From the NCBI RefSeq assembly GCF_000799565.1, contig NZ_JUHB01000001.1, forward strand, positions 3,909,501 to 3,973,500: a DNA stretch of 64,000 nucleotides, read 5' to 3'. The position numbers were made by a program, and so were the translations under genes. The notes beneath the pieces are model-generated. The model was given only the letters and a program-made list of their open reading frames with translations. It searched no databases and was not told the origin of the DNA. Below, piece after piece: positions 18,709-28,300 of the stretch; positions within the stretch are counted from its first letter, which is position 1; every line of letters begins with the position of its first letter. This DNA comes from Cellulophaga sp. Hel_I_12 (GTDB taxonomy: Bacteria > Bacteroidota > Bacteroidia > Flavobacteriales > Flavobacteriaceae).

Positions 18709-19368
18709 ATGGCAGCAAAAACAGCAACAAAAAAAATTACAGACGATCAAATTATCGCCATGTATATGGATTATGTTCTAGAGCATGAAATGGTTCCAAA
18801 ATCAATTTATAAATTTTGTAAGTCGAATAAAATTCAAGAACAAGATTTTTATACGCATTTTGGTTCTGTCGAAACCATACAACAACGTATCTGGGAAAAA
18901 TTCTACGAGAATACCTATACCTTAATGTTAGAAAATAAAGAATATGCCTCTTTCTCGAATAAAGATAGGATGTTAACTTTTTTCTTTTCTATGTTCGAAC
19001 TTCTGACCATGAATAGGAGCTATGTATTATTTGCGCTCAATGAGCATAAAGGTATGTTGAAAAATTTGAGCCAATTAAAGGGCTTAAGGCATAATATTAA
19101 AGAGTTTTCTACGTCGCTTATCAATGAGGCGAACGAATCTAAAAACTATAAACTAACGAAAAGAAACCCTACGCTATTCTCAGAAGGGGCATGGATTCAA
19201 TTTTTATTTCTTTTAAAATTTTGGATGGAAGATGCCAGTGCTGGATTTGAGAAAACCGATGTAGTTATTGAAAAATCTGTCAATACTATTTTTGATGTAT
19301 TTGAAAACACGCCATTAGATAGCATTATAGATTTCGGCAAGTTTTTGTACAAAGAGAAAATGGTTTAA
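18709..19368 (+). CDS. TetR-like regulator paired with ABC1 kinase
   Basis: 219 residues. The N-terminal region ITDDQIIAMYMDYVLEHEMVPKSIYKFCKSNKIQEQDFYTHFGSVETI fits a divergent TetR HTH (only quoted in part here for position ~10-55: helix, turn, then the YTHFGS equivalent of the usual YYHFxS). The rest is an all-helical TetR-type C-terminal domain. The gene is followed 137 bases later by an AarF/ABC1 kinase on the same strand; this pairing recurs in Flavobacteriaceae. DNA binding is inferred from the HTH; the ligand is unknown. Confidence 0.82.
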   Translation: MAAKTATKKITDDQIIAMYMDYVLEHEMVPKSIYKFCKSNKIQEQDFYTHFGSVETIQQRIWEKFYENTYTLMLENKEYASFSNKDRMLTFFFSMFELLTMNRSYVLFALNEHKGMLKNLSQLKGLRHNIKEFSTSLINEANESKNYKLTKRNPTLFSEGAWIQFLFLLKFWMEDASAGFEKTDVVIEKSVNTIFDVFENTPLDSIIDFGKFLYKEKMV

Positions 19369-19505
19369 GGTCATTTTTATGGGGAGCAGATGAGCACCAT
19401 GAGTTGGTTCACCTCGACTCCTCAAACTGTTCTAGAAGCATTTGAATTGTGCTGATCATCAACTGCATTGAATGACAGTATAAAAGAATTAAATAAGAGG
19501 TACAC

Positions 19506-20816
19506 ATGAAAACGTTAGATAGAATACCCACAGGTAAAATAGAAAGAGCTAGTAAGTTGGTGAAAACGGGTGTTAAAATCGGTGGTAACTACGTTAAGTA
19601 TTATGGTAAAAAATTAGTAAATCCCGAATTAACGCGAGATGAATTAAATGAAGATAATGCTGGCGATATTTATGACGGTTTAAAAACCTTAAAGGGGAGT
19701 GCCTTAAAAGTAGCACAAATGTTAAGTATGGATAAAAACATACTACCCTCTGCCTATGTAGAAAAGTTTTCGTTGTCCCAATTTTCTGTTCCGCCATTAT
19801 CAGCGCCTTTGGTACGTAAAACCTTTAAAAAATACTTAGATAAATACCCCGAAGAAATCTTTGATACCTTCGATAAGGATTCTATTAATGCCGCAAGTAT
19901 TGGTCAAGTGCATAAAGCCACCAAGGCGAACAAAGAATTGGCGGTTAAAATTCAATATCCAGGCGTAGCGCAAAGTATCAGTAGCGATTTGGCATTGGTA
20001 AAACCAATCGCTATTCGCATGTTTAACTTAAAAGGCAAAGATTCTGATAAGTTTTTCGAAGAAGTAGAGCACAAGTTAGTAGAAGAAACAAACTACTTAC
20101 TCGAAATGAAACAAAGTCAGGAAATTACTAAGGCCTGTGCTATAATTCCGAATATGGAATTTCCAGTATACTATCCTGAATTATCCAGTGAACGGATTAT
20201 TACTATGGACTGGATGCACGGAAAACACTTAAGTGAGTTTGCAAAAACTGATTTTGATGAAGCCACTGGAAATAAATTGGGGCAGGCCCTGTGGGATTTT
20301 TATATGTATCAAATTCACGGCTTACGGAAAGTACACGCTGATCCGCATCCAGGTAATTTTTTAATTAGTAAAGAAAATACCTTAATTGCCATCGATTTTG
20401 GATGTATTAAAGAAGTTCCAGATGAATTTTACTATCCTTATTTTGAATTAGCGCGGACGGAAGTTCTTCAGAACGACACATTATTCATGGAGCAATTGTA
20501 CAAATTAGAAATTTTAACAGCGACAGACTCTCCAGAAGAATTACTATTTTTTAAAGCCTTATTTAAAGAAATGTTAAGCTTGTTTACGGCACCTTTTAAC
20601 GAAACCCAATTCGATTTTGGAGCCGACGAGTTTTGGCTTCAGATTGCCGATTTAAGCCAGCGTTATGCCAATGACCAGCAAATTCGTAAAATGAATGGAA
20701 ATAGGGGGTCTAAGCACTTTTTATATATGAACAGAACATTCTTTGGGCTGTACAACCTGCTACATGATTTAAAAGCAAAGGTTGAGGTAAATAGCTTTAG
20801 AAAATATATTGAGTAA
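19506..20816 (+). CDS. ABC1/AarF/UbiB-family atypical kinase
   Basis: Protein-kinase-like ATPase of the UbiB/COQ8 family, 436 residues, linked elsewhere to quinone or isoprenoid lipid metabolism. Motifs: the family's KxGQ element appears as LKVAQMLSMD at ~66-75, with Ala in place of Gly; the Ala-rich loop is INAASIGQVHKA; the nucleotide-binding Lys is in LAVKIQYPG; the catalytic loop is VHADPHPGNFLI; the metal-binding DFG is in IAIDFGCIKE. No C-terminal membrane helix is visible, unlike UbiB of E. coli. It lies downstream of a TetR-like gene and ends at a strong terminator. Confidence 0.9.
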   Translation: MKTLDRIPTGKIERASKLVKTGVKIGGNYVKYYGKKLVNPELTRDELNEDNAGDIYDGLKTLKGSALKVAQMLSMDKNILPSAYVEKFSLSQFSVPPLSAPLVRKTFKKYLDKYPEEIFDTFDKDSINAASIGQVHKATKANKELAVKIQYPGVAQSISSDLALVKPIAIRMFNLKGKDSDKFFEEVEHKLVEETNYLLEMKQSQEITKACAIIPNMEFPVYYPELSSERIITMDWMHGKHLSEFAKTDFDEATGNKLGQALWDFYMYQIHGLRKVHADPHPGNFLISKENTLIAIDFGCIKEVPDEFYYPYFELARTEVLQNDTLFMEQLYKLEILTATDSPEELLFFKALFKEMLSLFTAPFNETQFDFGADEFWLQIADLSQRYANDQQIRKMNGNRGSKHFLYMNRTFFGLYNLLHDLKAKVEVNSFRKYIE

Positions 20817-20844
20817 AAATAATTAAAACTACCCATAGCACATG

Positions 20845-20880
20845 AAAAAAGCCGCTTCAAATTTTTTGAAGCGGCTTTTA
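20845..20880. terminator. Bidirectional terminator between ABC1 kinase and PPIase genes
   Basis: 10-bp perfect stem GCCGCTTCAA (20851-20860) / TTGAAGCGGC (20866-20875), flanked by six A and four T. It separates convergent genes. Confidence 0.87.
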
Positions 20881-20933
20881 ATTTTTTAGTTTGTAGATGC
20901 TTGGTTAAGCATACTTGCAGGGTCGATGATCAA

Positions 20934-22073
20934 TTAATCAACCGATACCAATTCTAAATCAAAGATTAAATCGGTATTTGGTGGAATTGGTCCTCTACCA
21001 GATTCACCATAAGCCAAATGGGCAGGAATAAATACACGTGCTTTCTCACCCACTTTTAAATTCATAACAGCTTCTTTAAAACCTGCAATTACCCCAGCAT
21101 CCATGCTAACTTCCATAGGCATGGTCTGGTATCCACCTTGTGCCTCTCTATTAGGGTTAAACTGTCCGTTTAGTTTCGATATTTCTAAAATATTGCTATC
21201 AAAAAGACGGCCATCTTCAAAATAACCAGCGTAGAATAAATTGGCAGTCTGTCCAATTTTTGGCTTATCACCGGTGCCATTGGTAAGGGTATGTATTTTT
21301 AATCCAGAAGCTAATGTGGTAGCCGTTTTCTTTTGTGATTCTAGCGTTGCTACAAAAGCCGCTTGGGCTACTTTCATTTGTTCTTCGCGTTCAGCCGCTA
21401 ATTTAGCTTCTTCTTTTTCTCTAATTTCTTCGTCAGCAAAATATTTGGTCATAACGGCAACAGCATCAAATTTTTTGGCTTCTTTTCCATTGCGAATAAT
21501 GACAATTTTATTCATAAAAACAGTTTCTAAAGGCTTATCTCTAGGATCTGTTTTTACATTGGCAATAGAGTCTATAACTTCGGTACCTACTACAGTTTCA
21601 CCAAAAACCGTATAACCGCCATTTAAATCAGGTCTTGGCACGTGAGTGATGTAAAATTGACTTCCGTTCGATTTTGGTTGTCCAGTATTTGCCATCGCAA
21701 GAGTTCCTACTTTATTATGGTTCAAAGAGTCATGTATTTCATTGGCAAAACGGTAACCAGGGCCGCCAGTTCCCATACCTAAAGGGTCACCACCTTGAAT
21801 CATGAAGTCTTTCATTACCCTATGAAACGTTAAGCCATCATAGTAGTTTTTACCTTTTAAACTGTCGCTTACAAACGGACTTTTACCTTCTGCTAAAGAA
21901 ATAAAATTGGCCACTGCAATGGGTGTTTTTTCGTATTCTAAACGTACAATGATATCCCCTTTTGAGGTTTGAATATCAGCAAAAATACCATCGCCTAAAT
22001 CTGCAGTTTTACTAGACTTACAGCTTGAGAATAAGACGACAGCGAATAGGAATGCACTAAGTGTTTTTTTCAT
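20934..22073 (-). CDS. Cyclophilin-FKBP fusion peptidyl-prolyl isomerase lipoprotein (FCBP type)
   Basis: 379-residue lipoprotein (lipobox FSSC, Cys18) with two unrelated prolyl-isomerase domains. Residues ~30-200 are cyclophilin: NYYDGLTFHRVMKDFMIQGGDP with the catalytic Arg, MANTGQPKSNGSQFYIT, and GGYTVFGETVVG. Residues ~200-250 are a charged helical linker (EEEAKLAAEREEQ region). Residues ~250-379 are FKBP: TANLFYAGYFEDGRLFDSN, GVIAGFKEAVMNLKVGEKARVFIPAHLAYGE and the final IFDLELVSV. Dual FCBP immunophilins are known from flavobacteria and a few other lineages. It starts 8 bases after gldI ends, so it belongs to the nrnA-gldI operon and probably folds envelope or gliding proteins in the periplasm. 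Confidence 0.93.
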   Translation of the reverse strand: MKKTLSAFLFAVVLFSSCKSSKTADLGDGIFADIQTSKGDIIVRLEYEKTPIAVANFISLAEGKSPFVSDSLKGKNYYDGLTFHRVMKDFMIQGGDPLGMGTGGPGYRFANEIHDSLNHNKVGTLAMANTGQPKSNGSQFYITHVPRPDLNGGYTVFGETVVGTEVIDSIANVKTDPRDKPLETVFMNKIVIIRNGKEAKKFDAVAVMTKYFADEEIREKEEAKLAAEREEQMKVAQAAFVATLESQKKTATTLASGLKIHTLTNGTGDKPKIGQTANLFYAGYFEDGRLFDSNILEISKLNGQFNPNREAQGGYQTMPMEVSMDAGVIAGFKEAVMNLKVGEKARVFIPAHLAYGESGRGPIPPNTDLIFDLELVSVD

Positions 22074-22081
22074 TTTAAGTA

Positions 22082-22624
22082 TTAATTAGATTGTTTTTGT
22101 TCAATTTTTAAAATTTCTATAGAAGATTTAATAGGCGTATTAGGGGCAATTTTGTTATCATCTCCGTGATAGCCAAAAGCTAAAGAAGACGGGAACAAAA
22201 AAGTTGCCTTTTCTCCCTCTTTTAATAAGGTAAACGTAGTTCTTAATCCTTTAAAAAGACTGGGCTTATCTACTTTTATTTCTTGAATACCTAGGGCATC
22301 AGCAGTATAAATGGTGTCGTTTGTAAGCGTCATTATGGTATAACGCAAGGTTACGAGATCATCATTTTTAGCGATATAGCTGGTGCTGTCGTTTTTAGTT
22401 TCGTAATAGTACCAAGAACCATTAGCTGTCGCTATATAATTGTGCAGCGTATCTTTTTTTACCAACGAATTAATAATTTGAACTTCCATAGCCAATAGGT
22501 CCTTATTGCGCTCCACCGTTGATTTTATGAGTTTCGGCGTAGAAGTTCTTACGGGTTTTCTAGCGATTGGTCCTTCACAACCAACAAGAAAAATCACAAG
22601 GATAAAAAATAAAAGATATTTCAT
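22082..22624 (-). CDS. gldI: Gliding motility-associated FKBP-type PPIase lipoprotein GldI
   Basis: 180-residue lipoprotein (lipobox LVGC, Cys16) with an N-terminal linker and a C-terminal FKBP domain: DLVTLRYTIMTLTNDTIY, LFKGLRTTFTLLKEGEKATFLFPSSLAFGYHGDDNKIAPNTP, ending IEILKIE. This matches GldI, one of the accessory proteins required for gliding and T9SS function in Flavobacterium johnsoniae. It overlaps the nrnA stop by one base and is followed directly by the dual PPIase gene. Gliding in this organism itself is inferred from the gene. Confidence 0.92.
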   Translation of the reverse strand: MKYLLFFILVIFLVGCEGPIARKPVRTSTPKLIKSTVERNKDLLAMEVQIINSLVKKDTLHNYIATANGSWYYYETKNDSTSYIAKNDDLVTLRYTIMTLTNDTIYTADALGIQEIKVDKPSLFKGLRTTFTLLKEGEKATFLFPSSLAFGYHGDDNKIAPNTPIKSSIEILKIEQKQSN

Positions 22625-23640
22625 TATTTGGTCAATTCTTTTTGATATTTCGGTAACAAGTTTACAAAATACTTTGCAGTTTCTTCTAAGGAGAGGTCAC
22701 TTTTTCCGCCGGCAGCATTCGTATGACCCCCACCTTCAAAGTGTGCTCTTGCGAATTCGTTTACCGAAAAGTCGCCTTCTGATCGCAAGGATATTTTAAT
22801 GATACCCTCTTCTTTATTTTCTATAAAAATAACGGCAAACTTTATACCTTCTAGGGTAAGTCCGTAATTTACGAAACCTTCGGTATCTCCCTTTTTAAAC
22901 TTATACGTATCTAATTCGTCTTGGCTGAGGGTTATGTATGCCGTGTTAAACCCTTCAAGGATGACCATATTTTTTAAGGCACAGCCTAATAAATGTAGCC
23001 TACTAGGTGAGTTTGTATCGAAAATAACATTATGAATGTAGGTATTTTTTGCTCCTTTATCCATCAATTCGGCAATAATTCTATGCGTTTTACTGGTGGT
23101 TGATGCATACTTGAACGACCCTGTATCTGTCATGATACCCGTGTACAAACAATTGGCAATTTCGGGTGTTATTTCTGAGGTATCTCCTATCAAATCTATA
23201 AAATTATAGACCATCTCGCAGGTAGAACTCATAGTCACATCCGAATAGGTGACCAAGGCGTAATCTGATGGTTCTTGATGATGATCGATCATGATGATCG
23301 GCACCTTTACGGCTTCTAGAAAAGGCTGCATTTGACCTATTCTCCCTAAATGATTAAAGTCTAAGGTAAAAATTAAAGTGGCTTCTTCGATGGCTTTTTT
23401 AGACTGACTGTTTTCTGATTCAAAATTTAAAATAGCAGCAGCTCCGGGCATCCATTTTAAAAATTTTGGAAAATCATTAGGACTTATAATGGTAGCTTCT
23501 TGCCCTTTATTTTTTAAAAAATGCCATAAACCTAAGGTAGATCCAATAGCATCTCCATCAGGATTTTTGTGTGGAACAATAACAATTTTTTGTGGTACGC
23601 TTAACAGTGCTGTTAGCTGTGTAATATCGGCTAAATTCAT
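22624..23640 (-). CDS. nrnA: Bifunctional oligoribonuclease / pAp phosphatase, DHH family
   Basis: 338 residues. DHH/DHHA1 phosphoesterase that degrades very short RNAs and 3'-phosphoadenosine 5'-phosphate. Metal motifs in order: NPDGDAIGSTLGL (DxD) at ~25-37, LDFNHLGRIG, the signature DHHQEPSDYAL at ~113, and the C-terminal DHHA1 substrate loop HFEGGGHTNAAGGKS at ~305-319. Length is typical for NrnA. It is the first gene of an operon with gldI and the dual PPIase; a TATCTTTG element lies just before the ATG (about 23648-23655). Confidence 0.9.
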   Translation of the reverse strand: MNLADITQLTALLSVPQKIVIVPHKNPDGDAIGSTLGLWHFLKNKGQEATIISPNDFPKFLKWMPGAAAILNFESENSQSKKAIEEATLIFTLDFNHLGRIGQMQPFLEAVKVPIIMIDHHQEPSDYALVTYSDVTMSSTCEMVYNFIDLIGDTSEITPEIANCLYTGIMTDTGSFKYASTTSKTHRIIAELMDKGAKNTYIHNVIFDTNSPSRLHLLGCALKNMVILEGFNTAYITLSQDELDTYKFKKGDTEGFVNYGLTLEGIKFAVIFIENKEEGIIKISLRSEGDFSVNEFARAHFEGGGHTNAAGGKSDLSLEETAKYFVNLLPKYQKELTK

Positions 23641-23718
23641 GGCGGCAAAGATACTATTTTATCCTACAATGTTAACATTCAAAGTGCTATTTTTGTAGCA
23701 ACCTTAGAGAAACATCCT

Positions 23719-24768
23719 ATGAAATTTTTAAAACCAATTGTCACAACCTTTTCCTCCCTATTGGCTGTTTGTATGTTTGCCCAAGAAGCGCAGCATGCCA
23801 TAGATACCGTAAAAACAGCAGATTTTACGATTGCCTTTGGTTCTTGTAACAAACAAAATATGCCCAACCTTTTATGGGATGATGTTCTTATAGCCAAACC
23901 AGATCTGTGGATTTGGGGTGGCGATAATGTATACGCGGATACCGATAATATGCAAAAGTTAAGAGCCATTTACGAGCAGCAAAATAGCGTAGCGGGGTAC
24001 TCAGCCTTAAAAAGTAAAGTTCCAGTGATCGGTACCTGGGATGATCATGACTATGGGTTAAATGACGGTGGGGTAGAATTTAAAGCTAAAGCAGCAAGCC
24101 AACAAGAATTTCTAGATTTTTTTGGCGTACCCAAAGATAGTCCAAGGCGAGGTAGAGAAGGGGTTTATGTGGCACATAGCTATGAAACTCCGAAAGGAAC
24201 TATAAAGGTATTGGTTTTAGATACCCGTTATTTTAGAACGGCACTCACCAAAGATACCGAAACAAAAAGAAGGGTGAAGCCTAATACCTATGGTGAAGGC
24301 ACTGTTTTGGGGGAAGCGCAATGGCAATGGTTAGCCCATGAATTAAATACAAGTACGGCCGATTTTAATATTTTGGTGAGTAGCATACAAGTATTGTCTA
24401 ACGAGCATGGTTTTGAAACTTGGGGGAATTTTCCACATGAAGTTGATGCCCTTAAAAAAATGATCGTAGCTTCAAAAGCAAAAGGGGTGATGGTATTGTC
24501 TGGAGACCGGCATATTTCTGAATTTTCGAAAACCAATGTGGAAGGTTTAGCGTATCCCTTAATAGATTTTACCAGTAGCGGACTTACCCATACCTACACC
24601 TCATATACAGGCGAGCCCAACCCATATCGAGTAGGTGAGGTGGTGTCTATAGTTAGTTTTGGAACCTTAAGTTTTGATTTTGAGAAACAGCAGGTCTTAT
24701 GTACAATGATAGGCGATGATGGTCAAGTATTGGGAACTTTCGAGCAGTATTACAATGCTAAACGCTAA
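23719..24768 (+). CDS. PhoD-like alkaline phosphatase / metallophosphatase, secreted
   Basis: 349 residues with a signal peptide ending VCMFAQ. PhoD-family metal-ligand motifs are present: IAFGSCNKQNMPNLLWDDV, DLWIWGGDNVYAD, the conserved WDDHDYGLNDGG, and VLSGDRHISEF near residue ~265. Members release phosphate from phosphodiesters or phosphomonoesters outside the cytoplasm using Fe/Ca. It is shorter than Bacillus PhoD and lacks its N-terminal domain, like many Bacteroidota homologues. TATTTTTG at 23688-23695 may be its -7 element. It is divergent from nrnA. Confidence 0.9.
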   Translation: MKFLKPIVTTFSSLLAVCMFAQEAQHAIDTVKTADFTIAFGSCNKQNMPNLLWDDVLIAKPDLWIWGGDNVYADTDNMQKLRAIYEQQNSVAGYSALKSKVPVIGTWDDHDYGLNDGGVEFKAKAASQQEFLDFFGVPKDSPRRGREGVYVAHSYETPKGTIKVLVLDTRYFRTALTKDTETKRRVKPNTYGEGTVLGEAQWQWLAHELNTSTADFNILVSSIQVLSNEHGFETWGNFPHEVDALKKMIVASKAKGVMVLSGDRHISEFSKTNVEGLAYPLIDFTSSGLTHTYTSYTGEPNPYRVGEVVSIVSFGTLSFDFEKQQVLCTMIGDDGQVLGTFEQYYNAKR

Positions 24769-24870
24769 ACGCCTAGCGCCAATCACAAAGCGCAAAGAAA
24801 AATTGAATGGCGCAAAGCGGACAGCGGACAGCGGTTTGCGAAAAGAGCAGAGCGCTTTTTAAGCAAAGAC
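24769..24870. repeat. Short GC-richer intergenic tandem repeat before ndk
   Basis: Between phoD-like gene and the ndk promoter the DNA becomes noticeably GC-richer, with repeated AGCGCAAAG/GCGCAAAG words and an exact AGCGGAC tandem (24816-24822, 24823-24829, then partial to 24834). No ORF or stable terminator was recognised. Origin unknown. Confidence 0.55.
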
Positions 24871-24900
24871 TTGCTAATTATATGAAAAGTAGTACTTTTG
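24871..24900 (+). promoter_or_regulatory. Promoter of ndk (Bacteroidota -33/-7)
   Basis: TTG at 24871-24873, 19-base spacer, TACTTTTG at 24893-24900, a full match to TTG-N19/20-TAnnTTTG. The ATG of ndk is 18 bases downstream of the -7 box, giving a very short leader. Confidence 0.75.
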
Positions 24901-24918
24901 CACAAAATTTAAAAAAAG

Positions 24919-25338
24919 ATGACAACAAATAGAACATTTACAATGCTTAAGCCTGATGCTGTTGAGAACGGACATATTGGTGCTATTTTAGATAAAATCA
25001 ACGCTGCAGGGTTTAAAATTGTAGCTATGAAATATACACAGTTAAGCACTAGAGATGCTCAAGCCTTTTATGCTGTTCATAGTGCGCGTCCTTTTTATGG
25101 GGAATTGGTAGAATTTATGTCTAGAGGACCAATTGTTGCGGCTATTTTAGAAAAAGACAATGCGGTAGATGACTTTAGAGCTTTAATTGGCGCTACGAAT
25201 CCGGCAGAAGCCGCTGAGGGTACTATCCGTAAAATGTTTGCCACTTCATTAGGAGAAAATGCAGTACACGGCTCTGATAGTGACGAAAATGCAGCTATCG
25301 AAGGTGCTTTTCACTTTTCAGGAAGAGAGATTTTCTAA
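24919..25338 (+). CDS. ndk: Nucleoside-diphosphate kinase
   Basis: Transfers the gamma phosphate of ATP to other NDPs through a phosphohistidine. 139 residues, normal length. Motifs: [16 protein letters not shown] at the N-terminus, [25 protein letters not shown], and the active site NAVHGSDS with His117. It has its own strong promoter and terminator, so it is monocistronic. In Flavobacteriaceae ndk is often near the DciA-like/recF block, which here is separated from it by the helicase/Nudix pair. Confidence 0.97.
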   Translation: MTTNRTFTMLKPDAVENGHIGAILDKINAAGFKIVAMKYTQLSTRDAQAFYAVHSARPFYGELVEFMSRGPIVAAILEKDNAVDDFRALIGATNPAEAAEGTIRKMFATSLGENAVHGSDSDENAAIEGAFHFSGREIF

Positions 25339-25354
25339 GGAAATTTTTATACAA

Positions 25355-25390
25355 ATTAAAAGGCTACCTAGAAATGGGTGGCCTTTTTTT
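25355..25390. terminator. Terminator between ndk and the helicase gene
   Basis: 7-bp stem GGCTACC (25362-25368) / GGTGGCC (25377-25383) with one G-T wobble, A-tract before and seven T after. It serves ndk and, in reverse, the convergent helicase gene, whose stop codon at 25389 touches the T-tract. Confidence 0.78.
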
Positions 25391-28300
25391 ATTCTAAAAC
25401 CATTACAAACTCGCCAATTATTTTCATTTCGTTTATATTATCTTCAGTTAGAACAATATCCTTAAAATTTTTATCATAAGAATTAGGCTTTAATACAATA
25501 GAATCATGCTGCCAACCCTCTTCTGTGACAGTCTTTTCACTTGAATAAGTTTTAACAGTAAATGCTGAATTAAAATCTGGGTCAAGCGAATCTCGGTTTT
25601 CAATTAGTAAAATTTTTCCACTACGTGAACCTACTACATTTTTTCTGAATATACATATTGAATTATTTGGAATCGTTTTATTCATTGATTCACCAATTAC
25701 TCGACAAGCAAAATAATCATCTCTTGCGTATCTTTCAGGAACTGAGGTTAAGTTATATTCCTTTTCATCTTGCATTTCACTAAAACTTCCGGCTGCGGCG
25801 TAAAAATCGAATAAAGGAATTGAGAATTCTGATGATTCCAGTTCCTTTTCAATTAATTGGATTTCTGTTTTTGTGTTTTTTTGAGGAGCCTCCTTCTTAT
25901 TTATAGCAGTTATGTAATTGTATAAATCATCCTTTACTGGTTGTTCCAATTGAAATTTAAAGTGAACAACAGGTTGTCCAGAATCAGGCATTTTTTCTTG
26001 TAGGATAGAGTCTTTTATTATTGAAGCGTCTCCCATGAAATAAAAATCAGTTCCTTCTGCATCTTCTTTTTTTACAAATAATAATATACGTTTTGAATTA
26101 ATTACATTTTTTATTTCTTGACTAGAAAGTTTTCTATTTGACCTTGATTCCCAAGCAAAAACAGAAGGAGAAACAAAATAATCGTTATACTTTATAGTAT
26201 CTTCAATGTGGTCAGATTTATGATAAGTAACAAAGCAAGGAGTAATTTCATTTCTTGTTCGGTATCCATAAACAGTACTACTGATATCATTTTCCCAGTT
26301 TAATAACCTGCAAACATCTTTACGACTATATTTATTGAAAAGTAGAAGCCCTCCTTTATAAGAATCTAAAGAAAATTTTTTGTTGAAAGTATAAATTGAG
26401 TAGTCTACTGAATCGATAAGAAATTCTTTAAACGTCTCGTTAGACAGTATTTTTATAAATTCATTTTGAAATTTAAGTGTATTTTTTTCTTGAAAAATAA
26501 CTTTTTCTTCCTTTTTTATAAAGCTAAAATTAATATTAAAAATACAGGATTTTATAGTTTCTGGACTTGGGTTATAATGATATTTATTAAATATTATTTC
26601 ATTTAGTTTTGAAATACTTAGTTCATGATTTTCAAGTAATTCTTTTAAAATTAAACTCTCTTCAATTCTTTTCGAATTGTTTATCTCTTTTGAGAAAAGT
26701 TCTAATAATTCAGAACGTTTTTTGTCTAAAAATTTTTCAAATGATGAATCAACTTTTTTAATGAAATTAAAGTATGACTTTGAATATTCTATGAAAGTGA
26801 ATGGTTCTCTAGCTTCATTTTTCACAAAATCCATCATCATTGGAGTTCGTCCAATTCTACTTTTTAAATTATTGTAATCTATTTTTAAATCAGCAAGTAA
26901 CTGCATATTGGTAGAATCGATTGATTCATAAATTCTTTCCTTGGTGATTTCGTCGAAATTGATAGTTGATTCTCCTGGAATCATACTACTGCCTTCAGAA
27001 ATTAATTTTCTTATTTTATCTTTATTGTAGGAAGTGTCACCATATAAAGCTATTGGGATTAAATAATTGTTTTTATAATTACCAATAAAATCAATTGCCG
27101 TCAAATAATATTTATTTTCTGTTATTCTTAATCCTCTTCCTAATTGCTGAATAAAAATTATTGCCGACAGTGTTGGACGAATCATTACTATTTGATTTAT
27201 TTTAGGAATATCTATTCCTTCATTAAATATATCAACAGCAAAAATATAATCTAATTTTATTGATAAGTCGTCACTTTCTAAAAGATCTATGGCGTCTGAT
27301 CTTTCATCCTCTAAACTATCACCAGTTAAAGCGACTGTCTTGTATCCTCTTAGGTTAAATTTTTCAGATAACTCTTTTGCTTCATTTTTTAATGAACAAA
27401 AAATCAAGCCTCTCGTTATTCCATTATCAGAGCCATAAAATTCTATTTTTGAAATAATTTTTGAAACTCTTTCGTCAGCAGTTAAAAGTCTGAAGTCTGA
27501 TTCTTTTTCTAGTATTTCATTATTTACTGACAAATCTGTAACGCCATAATAATGAAATGGAATTAGCATATTTTCTTCCATTGCTTTATGAAGTCTAATT
27601 TCATAAGCTATATTATAGTCAAAAAGTCGATAAATATCTTTGTCGTCTGTTCTATCAGGAGTTGCAGTCATGCCAAGAAGAAATCTTGGTTTAAAATATT
27701 CTATTAATCTAATATATGAATCTGCACCAGAACGATGTGACTCATCTATAATGATATAGTCAAAATAATCTTTTTCAAATTGGTTTAAGTGGCTTGCTTT
27801 TGAAATGGTTTGAACTGTACTAAAAACAAAGTCTTTATCTAAGTCCCTTAGTTGACCAGAGTATAACCCCATTGTTTTAGTTTCTCCAAAAATAGTTTGA
27901 AAAGTTTCCATTGCTTTTTTAGAAATATTTAATCTATGTACAACAAATAATAATTTTTTAGGATTAAAAGCTTTGGCGTCAAACGCTGCTAAATACGTTT
28001 TACCTGTTCCAGTTGCAGAAATTATTAAAGCTTTGTTCTTAACCTCCTGTCTTAATTTTTTTAGATTCTCTAATGCTTCTATTTGCATCGAGTTAGGAGT
28101 TATTTCAAAATTAAGTTCTTTGGATAACTCTTCCTCACTTTTTTTATAAACTAGAAATTGTTTATTATAAATCTCTTTATATTTTTCAATATAAGTTTCA
28201 TTTACAATTTGGCCTATTTCAAAATCATCTTGAAATTCGGTTATCACTTTATCTACTATAGAGCTTGAGTTTCTTGCGGAAACTTTCATATTCCATTCTT

